A stretch of DNA of 7,087 bases from Pseudomonadota bacterium (GTDB taxonomy: Bacteria > Pseudomonadota > Gammaproteobacteria > JAKAQQ01): NCBI GenBank assembly GCA_021819635.1, contig JAKAQQ010000010.1:1-7087 (forward strand). The letters run 5' to 3'. The notes beneath the pieces are model-generated. The model was not told the origin of the DNA. It did not search any database and worked only from the letters and a program-made list of their open reading frames with translations. This document shows positions 1 through 4,245 of the stretch, piece after piece. The stretch's first letter is position 1. Every line of letters begins with the position of its first letter. The position numbers and the translations under genes are program-made.

Positions 1-579
1 GGTTTCTTCCAGATCGTAGGGCACCGCGTTGGCAAGCTGCACCTGCAACTGCTGAAGCGGCGATTCGCCACTGTCTTGCGGGTAAAGACGGTCGAATGAT
101 TGCAGTGCAAGAGCGACGTCCTCGTTGCCCATGTGATCGGCCAAGGCCACGAAGTCGAGGCAATCCCGCGTGGCATTGCGTTTGAGGATCAGCACGCCCT
201 TGATGCGCAGAATCTCGCCTTCGGTGGGAACGGTGATTTGCGCACCGTGGTAGGTCACCACTTCCGTTTCTAACGGCTCGTCGCGAACAAGTTGACGAAC
301 CCCCGTTTCAATGCCGTCGAGGCTGCCAAGGATTTGCACGGGGGACTGCACGCGGGCGGTTTTCCAGCCGGCGACCGACTCAAGCTGGGCCAGCACGTCA
401 CCGAAACGGTGGCGCGGGTCCGTCGGCACATGATCGGCGTCACGCGAGAAGCGATGCCGGGCGTGGATGGCCGAGGCGGTCCCGCCGACCAGCACGGCGT
501 CCGGCAAGATGCGCTGGAGCCGCGTGGCAGAAGACAGGACGCGTTCCCAGTCAGGAAGCGGAGCCGTGTTCTTCGGCAT
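1..579 (-). CDS. AbiEii/AbiGii-like nucleotidyltransferase (DUF1814 superfamily), C-terminus cut by window edge
   Basis: An open frame starts at ATG 579-577 and stays open for 193 codons to base 1, so the C-terminus lies outside the window. Seen: a nucleotidyltransferase signature, GG at residues 32-33 (VGGTASAIHA), followed by SRDADH at 45-50, which gives the paired acidic residues D47 and D49 expected to bind metal. A later block has K128, then TRDCLDF at 138-144, matching the conserved K...RD..D pattern of AbiEii-type proteins. Known: members transfer a nucleotide to a target and often act as the toxin of type IV toxin-antitoxin or phage-defence pairs; others are uncharacterised. The start overlaps the end of the upstream 93-residue gene by 29 bp, suggesting translational coupling. 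No AbiEi-type winged-helix antitoxin lies upstream, so a true AbiE operon is not shown. The DNA is less GC-rich than the ALDH gene, which suggests transfer. The family call is strong; a toxin role is inference. Confidence 0.85.
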   Translation of the reverse strand, partial: MPKNTAPLPDWERVLSSATRLQRILPDAVLVGGTASAIHARHRFSRDADHVPTDPRHRFGDVLAQLESVAGWKTARVQSPVQILGSLDGIETGVRQLVRDEPLETEVVTYHGAQITVPTEGEILRIKGVLILKRNATRDCLDFVALADHMGNEDVALALQSFDRLYPQDSGESPLQQLQVQLANAVPYDLEET

Positions 580-832
580 AGTGCATCCAGAAGTGATGGC
601 GTCGGGCGTAGGGGTCCGAAGCGTAAGGGCGGCAAACGCGCGAGACCTTGTCCAGCATGGCCCGATCCGCCAGAACGGTCCGACGCAGGTCCGCCCGGTT
701 CCGCCACCGACCGTGTGGGATCACGTCGTCGGTGGCGGCGAGAGTGAGGCGCCGGTGGTTGAGAGGGCGATGAAGCACGACGAGCAACACACTTTTCCGA
801 TTGTCGCTGGATGCATATTGCGTGAGAGGCAT
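551..832 (-). CDS. Small protein of unknown family, overlapping and upstream of the nucleotidyltransferase
   Basis: The frame from ATG 832-830 to the stop at 551-553 encodes 93 residues. I do not recognise the family. It is basic in the middle (RLTLAATDD, then HGRWRNRADLRRTVLADRA) and ends in an aromatic, histidine-rich stretch, DPYARRHHFWMHYAEEHG. No membrane segment, signal peptide or clear helix-turn-helix is visible. Its last 29 bp overlap the first codons of the nucleotidyltransferase, the arrangement expected of a co-translated pair, and this is the main reason to treat it as real. The frame stays open upstream to an alternative start at 904, but the added residues look like non-coding sequence and no strong Shine-Dalgarno supports either start. 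By position it could be an antitoxin or partner of the nucleotidyltransferase. It is much shorter than the usual AbiEi antitoxin. Function unknown. Confidence 0.6.
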   Translation of the reverse strand: MPLTQYASSDNRKSVLLVVLHRPLNHRRLTLAATDDVIPHGRWRNRADLRRTVLADRAMLDKVSRVCRPYASDPYARRHHFWMHYAEEHGSAS

Positions 833-1168
833 CCAGAAAGCAATACAACTGTGCGGTTGTGACGGCGCGCTCACCGCGAACGGAAAGCGTGCTCCCCCAC
901 CCACTTTTGCGAAGACGGATCCTCCGCGAGCGAGTGCAGCGTCTGAACGGGCGTCCGGTTCTTCAGGTTCTGTCCGGTTTCGTCCCGGCGCTCACCCCCA
1001 GGGGGTTCGTGGGATGTCGCCGCAAACGCGACGGGACGACGAGGAAGCCACGACGCCGGGTGGAGTCGCTTCGGGGGTTGGGCGCGTGCCGATCTGGAGC
1101 GCCTCCGGTCGTGGGGGGTGTCGGTGCGGCACCGTTTTCCCGCACCCGCGCGATGCGACAGAGCCTGG
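833..1168. other. Gene-free gap between the nucleotidyltransferase unit and the ALDH gene
   Basis: I see no convincing gene here. Frames that are open on either strand translate to arginine-, proline- and glycine-rich sequence typical of GC-rich non-coding DNA. The stretch contains a spaced direct repeat of GTCCGGTT within about 950-985, a short palindrome of C and G runs near 994-1006, and a stem-loop just after the ALDH stop (listed separately). It also contains the change from moderate GC on the left to high GC on the right, so it is the likely boundary of the acquired segment. Confidence 0.5.
1123..1146 (-). terminator. Stem-loop downstream of the ALDH gene, possible terminator
   Basis: Bases 1123-1129 (GGTGCGG) and 1140-1146 (CCGCACC) pair perfectly over 7 bp around a 10-base loop. 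The structure begins 22 bases past the ALDH stop codon, where a transcription end would be expected. No U-tract follows on the minus strand, so it is not a textbook intrinsic terminator; it could be a 3'-end stabilising hairpin or chance in GC-rich DNA. Confidence 0.3.
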
Positions 1169-2608
1169 TTAGCAGCCGTCGCGGCGCAGGACGAGGAGGC
1201 GCGGCTCCGTCATCTCCCGGATGGCGTCGCGGAGCCCCTCCCGTCCCGTTCCGGAACGCTTCACCCCTCCGTAGGGCATGGCGTCCAGGCGGAAGTTGGG
1301 ACTCTCGCCCACGATCACCCCTCCCACCTCAAGCACCTCCCAGGCGTCGAGGACATGAGCGAGAGAATCGGTGAAAATCCCCGCTTGGAGACCGTACGCC
1401 GAGTCGTTGACGGCGTCGAGAGCTTCGCGCCACGTCCGAAACGGCTCGAGCACGGCCACCGGGCCGAAGACTTCCTCGGCCCAGAGACGGGCGCCGCGTG
1501 GCACGCCCTCGAGGACGGTGGCCGCAAGCAGCGTCCCCTCGCCGTCCCCCCCGGTGAGGAGCCGCGCGCCGGCGGCCCGGGCTTCCGCCACCCAGCTCCG
1601 GACCCGCTCGGCGGCCGCCCGGTCGATGAGCGGGCCGAGATCCGTCTCCTCGCGGCGTGGGTCCCCCGCCCGAAGGGTCCGGGCCGCGGCGACAAACCGC
1701 TCGCGAAAGACGGGGTAGAGACGCTCGTGGACGAGAACGCGCTGCACGCTGATGCAGCTCTGGCCCGATTGGGCGAAGGCGCCGCGGACGACGCGGGAAA
1801 CGACCGCGTCGAGCCGGGCCTCCTGATCGGCGTCGACCACGCAGGCGGCGTTCCCGCCGAGTTCAAGAAGAACCTTCTTCCGGCCGGCGCGGGCGCGAAG
1901 CGCCCAGCCGACCTGGCCGCCGGTAAAGGAGAGCATCGCGATGCGCTCGTCGTCGACGAGCGGCGCCGAGCGCTCGCCCGGGAGTGGAAGGATCGACCAG
2001 GATCCCGGGGGGAGATTGGCCTCGGCGAGGATGCTCCCGAGGGCGAGCGCGGAGAGGGGGGTGCGCTCCGAAGGCTTGAGAAGGAAGGGGACTCCGGCGG
2101 CGAGGGCCGGGGCGACCTTGTGCGCGACGAGATTGAGGGGGAAGTTGAACGGGGTGATGAGGGCGGCGGGTCCGAGCGGGAAGCGGCGGACGAAGCCGCG
2201 CACGCCGCGGCCTCGAGGGACGTCATCGAGATCGAGGATCTCGCCCCCGGCGCGGACGGCCTCCTCGGCCGCAAGGCGAAAGGTCTCGACCGCCCGCTCG
2301 ACCTCGAGGCGGGCGTCACGGAGGGGTTTGCCCGCCTCTCCGCAGAGAAGCTCGACGAACTCCGTGGAGCGCTCGCGCAAGCGGGCGGCCATGTCCTCGA
2401 GGGTCCGCCGCCGGGCGTCGGGGGGGAGCGCCCGTGTGGCCCCGCGGGCGGCCCAAGCGCCCGTGATCGCCTCCTCCACCGAGGCGGGTCCGGGAAGCGC
2501 GACCCGCGCGAGGAGAGTTCCCCGGAAGACGTCGTGGATCTCGAGCGCATCGGATTCCCGGGTCGGTCGGCCGTTCACGTAGAAGGGAAGGGCGGGGGCG
2601 TTGTTCAC
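1169..2608 (-). CDS. NAD(P)-dependent aldehyde dehydrogenase, lactaldehyde-dehydrogenase-like branch
   Basis: This 479-residue protein is a full-length aldehyde dehydrogenase (PF00171), oxidising an aldehyde to an acid with NAD(P)+ in the cytoplasm. Visible motifs in order: ITPFNFPLN 151-159 with the oxyanion asparagine N155; KPSERTP 178-184 with cofactor-binding K178; FTGG 228-231; ELGGNA 249-254 with general base E249; SGQSCISVQR 281-290 with catalytic C285; EEVFGPV 378-384; and YGGVKRSG 446-453. The GQSCISVQR form is typical of the ALDH group that includes lactaldehyde and related dehydrogenases (y4uC-like), so the substrate may be a small hydroxy- or semialdehyde; this is inference. The usual serine of FTGS is glycine here. 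The start is GTG at 2608-2606, with GGGAG at 2618-2622, nine bases upstream. It is divergent from the DUF488 gene and has no visible operon partner. The family is certain, the substrate is not. Confidence 0.95.
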   Translation of the reverse strand: MNNAPALPFYVNGRPTRESDALEIHDVFRGTLLARVALPGPASVEEAITGAWAARGATRALPPDARRRTLEDMAARLRERSTEFVELLCGEAGKPLRDARLEVERAVETFRLAAEEAVRAGGEILDLDDVPRGRGVRGFVRRFPLGPAALITPFNFPLNLVAHKVAPALAAGVPFLLKPSERTPLSALALGSILAEANLPPGSWSILPLPGERSAPLVDDERIAMLSFTGGQVGWALRARAGRKKVLLELGGNAACVVDADQEARLDAVVSRVVRGAFAQSGQSCISVQRVLVHERLYPVFRERFVAAARTLRAGDPRREETDLGPLIDRAAAERVRSWVAEARAAGARLLTGGDGEGTLLAATVLEGVPRGARLWAEEVFGPVAVLEPFRTWREALDAVNDSAYGLQAGIFTDSLAHVLDAWEVLEVGGVIVGESPNFRLDAMPYGGVKRSGTGREGLRDAIREMTEPRLLVLRRDGC

Positions 2609-2753
2609 GGTTCGGGTCTCCCGGGGGGTGTCCCGTCACAGGATACGTGGACGCGGATCTCGTCGGCCGCGGGCCCGAAGGATGAGCGGTGCATCAAGGG
2701 GCGGGTCGCCCCCCCGTTTAGAATGCGTTCGGGCGTCCCGAAGGCGAGGAGAC
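2609..2753. promoter_or_regulatory. Divergent intergenic region with a possible DUF488 promoter element
   Basis: These 145 bp separate the start codons of two divergent genes and should hold both promoters. On the plus strand TAGAAT at 2719-2724 differs by one base from the -10 consensus and lies 29 bases before the DUF488 start, but I see no good -35 box about 17 bases upstream of it. On the minus strand only the ALDH ribosome-binding site (2618-2622) is clear. No obvious operator palindrome was found. Confidence 0.3.
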
Positions 2754-3113
2754 GTGGAGATCGGTGTCCGACGGGTGTACGAAGAACCGGGACGGGACGA
2801 CGGCGTGCGCGTCTTGGTCGATCGGCTCTGGCCGCGGGGGCTTCGGCGCGAGACGGCGGCGATCGACCACTGGTGGCGGGAGCTCGCGCCGAGCGACACG
2901 CTCCGCCGCTGGTTCGGGCACGACCCCGCACGCTGGGACGGGTTCCGGACACGCTACGCCGCCGAGCTCGACGCCCGGCCCGAGGCGCTTGCGGCGGCGC
3001 GAAAGGATGTCGCCGGAGCTCCCCGCATCACGCTCCTCTTTGCCGCTCGCGACGAGGCACACAACAACGCCGTTGCACTCCGGGACTATCTTCGCCGCTC
3101 CCTGAAGACCTGA
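2754..3113 (+). CDS. DUF488 / YeaO-family protein
   Basis: The 119-residue product matches the DUF488 family (YeaO group), whose members are usually about 115-120 residues, so it is complete. Seen: the hallmark VDRLWPRG at 22-29; W40/W41; APSDTLRRWFGHDP at 45-58 with the family's aromatic-HDP block; W61, F64 and Y68; and the C-terminal TLLFAARDEAHNNAVAL at 93-109. No signal peptide or membrane segment is present, so it should be cytoplasmic. The biochemical function of the family is not established. The start was set at GTG 2754 because the conserved region begins right there (VEIGVRRVYE) and AAGG at 2741-2744 is a plausible ribosome-binding site; the in-frame sequence upstream has no better start and does not resemble the family. 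It stands alone on the plus strand, divergent from the ALDH gene, followed by a terminator-like hairpin. Confidence 0.92.
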   Translation: MEIGVRRVYEEPGRDDGVRVLVDRLWPRGLRRETAAIDHWWRELAPSDTLRRWFGHDPARWDGFRTRYAAELDARPEALAAARKDVAGAPRITLLFAARDEAHNNAVALRDYLRRSLKT

Positions 3114-3183
3114 TGTTGGGGTTGGGAGATGGCCCGGGGCGTCGGTCGATCTCCTTCCTGCCGTTGCGCTTGTCCGTTCCGGG

Positions 3184-3209
3184 CCATGCCCGGGCCGACC
3201 CGGGCATGG
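3184..3209. repeat. Perfect 11-bp inverted repeat (hairpin)
   Basis: CCATGCCCGGG at 3184-3194 is followed by a 4-base loop (CCGA) and then by its exact complement at 3199-3209. The structure lies 71 bases past the DUF488 stop and 14 bases ahead of a terminator-like element. It has no T-run of its own. It may protect the DUF488 mRNA 3' end or act together with the following hairpin. Confidence 0.7.
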
Positions 3210-3223
3210 ACTCGGCGCGCGAG

Positions 3224-3241
3224 AAGGGCCGCGGCCTTTTT
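3224..3241 (+). terminator. Probable intrinsic terminator after the DUF488 gene
   Basis: AAGGGC at 3224-3229 can pair with bases 3234-3239 (one G-U pair, 4-base loop) around the palindrome GGCCGCGGCC (3227-3236). It is followed directly by TTTTT at 3237-3241, which partly overlaps the stem. It has the stem-plus-U-tract layout of a rho-independent terminator, on the strand of the DUF488 gene and about 110 bases beyond its stop. Confidence 0.5.
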
Positions 3242-3362
3242 CTTGCGCTCTCCGCCGGCGCCCGCGCCCGACGATCGAACCTCGGGCCGGTGTCCCTGGC
3301 GGATCGTCGGATCTGTCCCTCTGCATCGTTCTTTTCCGGAGCGTGGCGAAAACCCTGAGTTG

Positions 3363-3406
3363 CGTCGAGCGAGGGGGCGGATCGCTCCGCCGTTCTCTCG
3401 CTGACG
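3363..3406. repeat. Nested imperfect hairpin (outer 10 bp, inner 6 bp)
   Basis: The outer arms are 3363-3373 and 3397-3406 (CGTC-AGCGAG pairing with one bulged G at 3367). The inner arms are GGCGGA 3376-3381 and TCCGCC 3386-3391, closing a TCGC tetraloop. An asymmetric internal loop (3374-3375 and 3392-3396) separates the stems. This layered form is more RNA-like than a plain GC-rich palindrome. Strand and function are unknown. Confidence 0.45.
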
Positions 3407-3426
3407 GCCGCGTGTCCGGTTCGGAT

Positions 3427-3462
3427 GCGATCGGCACGTCGTCCGTGTTCGTGAACGATCGC
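3427..3462. repeat. Nested hairpin (outer 7 bp, inner 4 bp)
   Basis: GCGATCG at 3427-3433 pairs exactly with CGATCGC at 3456-3462. Inside it, CACG 3435-3438 pairs with CGTG 3450-3453, leaving an 11-base loop. It lies 20 bases after the previous nested hairpin, so the two could form one structured element. Confidence 0.4.
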
Positions 3463-3607
3463 GGGTCAAGGCCGCAAGCAAAAGCCGCGCCTGCCCCTGT
3501 CGAAGGATGCAGCGCCGAACGCGGGAGAGCTCCGGCTGTTCCGTGTTGACCGCGTGGGGCAAGCGGTGTGGAACGGACCCTTCCCGCCGCGCCGGATCGG
3601 ACGCGGG

Positions 3608-3650
3608 CCCGTGCGTTGGCGAGGTCGTATCCTCGCTCCGGGCGCACGGG
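3608..3650. repeat. Nested hairpin (outer 8 bp, inner 6 bp)
   Basis: CCCGTGCG at 3608-3615 pairs with CGCACGGG at 3643-3650. Within it GCGAGG 3619-3624 pairs with CCTCGC 3631-3636 around a TCGTAT loop. The stems are separated by a 3-base/6-base internal loop. No T-run follows on either strand, so it is not an obvious terminator. Confidence 0.45.
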
Positions 3651-3770
3651 TCTACACGCGCGTCGAAGAACACCGGGAACACCGGAACAAGAGGAATCCG
3701 AACCCGGCGCGAGAGAGGTCCGGGTCCGTTCGGCAGGGGAAGCGAGGGGGGTGGTCGGCGGCTCGAAACG

Positions 3771-3788
3771 GCGGCGGCTGTCCGCCGC
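3771..3788 (-). terminator. Stem-loop just past the 69-residue gene, possible terminator
   Basis: GCGGCGG at 3771-3777 pairs perfectly with CCGCCGC at 3782-3788 around a 4-base loop. On the minus strand it starts 16 bases after the stop codon of the small gene and is followed by CGTTTCG, only a weak U-run. Position and stem fit a terminator; the short U-run makes it uncertain. Confidence 0.45.
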
Positions 3789-3804
3789 TTCCCCACCGGG
3801 GCCG

Positions 3805-4014
3805 TCAGTCCTTGAACTTCCCGGTCAGAAACGACGAGAGACTGTTGCCGTGCGTTTTGATCTCCCCCCGGACGTTCAGGGTGAGATCGTCCTTGGGGTC
3901 GTAGCGGCCGACGAGGCGGCCGTGCGGGTCCTTGTCCCAGATTCGGCCCTGATCGTCCGTGTCGAGATAGCCCAAGGTTTGCCCGCGCACATTTTTGAGA
4001 ATCCGACGTTTCAT
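3805..4014 (-). CDS. Small repeat-containing protein of unknown function (69 aa)
   Basis: The 69-residue product has a recurring motif: GQTLGYLD at 11-18 and GRLVGRYD at 32-39, with linking DxxGRIWDKD (21-29), then LNVRGEI (46-52) and the end motif GNSLSSFL (56-63). The pattern of short beta-hairpin-like repeats ending in GNxLSS(F/L)(L/I) resembles small conserved proteins I have seen in many bacterial genomes, but I know no named function. It is hydrophilic, with no signal peptide or membrane segment. The start was set at ATG 4014-4012 because the repeat region begins directly after it; the frame stays open to a TTG at 4047-4045 that would add 11 residues. No strong ribosome-binding site is visible for either. 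Its local GC, about 61% over 3841-4020 by hand count, is lower than in the ALDH gene. It lies 94 bp downstream of the tRNA on the same strand and is followed by a stem-loop. Confidence 0.75.
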   Translation of the reverse strand: MKRRILKNVRGQTLGYLDTDDQGRIWDKDPHGRLVGRYDPKDDLTLNVRGEIKTHGNSLSSFLTGKFKD

Positions 4015-4108
4015 GGCAGCCGCACCCGCTTGATGGTCCAGCCTCAATCTACCACAAGGCCCCGTCCGCTACGTTCGGGTGGATCGGCGGAAGATCCGGA
4101 GCACAGGG

Positions 4109-4185
4109 TGGCGCGCCCGGGAGGATTTGAACCTCCGACCCTCGCCTTAGGAGTGCGATGCTCTATCCACCTGAGCTACGGGCGC
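4109..4185 (-). tRNA. trnR: tRNA-Arg (anticodon CCU), CCA end encoded
   Basis: The full cloverleaf can be drawn on the minus strand. The acceptor stem GCGCCCG/CGGGCGC (7 perfect pairs), D-stem GCUC/GAGC and D-loop with GG, T-stem GGAGG/CCUCC and T-loop UUCAAAU are all regular, with discriminator G73 and encoded CCA at 4111-4109. The anticodon loop CUCCUAA gives anticodon CCU, reading AGG (arginine). The variable loop has 5 bases. The anticodon stem UCGCA/GGCGA has four good pairs, but the closing position next to the loop (31-39) is A opposite G, a mismatch. The rest of the molecule looks functional. It lies 60 bp after the receptor gene on the same strand. Confidence 0.95.
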
Positions 4186-4198
4186 GTCCTTCCAATTG

Positions 4199-4222
4199 TG
4201 CCCGCTCCACCGCCCGCGGGCA
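4199..4222 (-). terminator. Stem-loop between the receptor gene and the tRNA
   Basis: TGCCCGC at 4199-4205 pairs perfectly over 7 bp with GCGGGCA at 4216-4222 around a 10-base loop. It lies 23 bases past the receptor stop codon on the minus strand and before the tRNA 5' end. There is no U-run, only CAATT, so it may be a weak terminator, an mRNA 3'-end hairpin, or a tRNA-leader processing structure. Confidence 0.35.
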
Positions 4223-4245
4223 AGCCGGCGGCGGCGCGGTGCGGT

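Larger units (their letters stand above)
3114..3804. other. Long gene-free, hairpin-rich intergenic region
   Basis: About 690 bp with no convincing coding sequence on either strand; open frames give arginine-, proline- and serine-rich sequence with no family motif. It holds several inverted repeats, listed separately: 3184-3209, 3224-3241, 3363-3406, 3427-3462, 3608-3650 and 3771-3788. A further 9-bp pair, CCGACGATC at 3268-3276 and its complement at 3302-3310, spans 25 bases. A 9-bp tandem repeat lies at 3669-3686. It is far longer than needed for one terminator and one 3' end. Confidence 0.55.

Noticed and set aside
270..848. 192-codon minus-strand frame across the nucleotidyltransferase unit
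   Set aside because: Serine-, proline- and arginine-rich sequence without motifs. The frames beginning at 832 and 579 explain the same DNA with recognisable or motif-bearing proteins.
845..860. Inverted repeat ACAAC...GTTGT upstream of the 93-residue gene, possible operator
   Set aside because: Only 5 bp per arm and no promoter elements placed sensibly around it, so it is not distinguishable from chance.
1122..1138. Plus-strand hairpin CGGT/ACCG followed by TTTT
   Set aside because: The stem is only 4 bp with a 5-base loop and no plus-strand gene lies upstream. The 7-bp stem at 1123-1146 uses the same bases and suits the ALDH gene better.
859..1374. 171-codon plus-strand frame between the nucleotidyltransferase unit and the ALDH gene
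   Set aside because: No family motif, arginine-rich composition, and it runs antisense into the ALDH gene. I considered a decayed transposase but saw no catalytic motif or terminal repeats.
1118..3358. Open frame of 746 codons on the plus strand across the ALDH gene, DUF488 gene and gap
   Set aside because: It overlaps the ALDH gene antisense and the DUF488 gene in the wrong frame, and its composition is that of a shadow frame.
4109..4185. tRNA gene as the attachment site of an integrated element
   Set aside because: I found no copy of the tRNA 3' end elsewhere in the window and no integrase gene, so there is nothing to support an attachment site.
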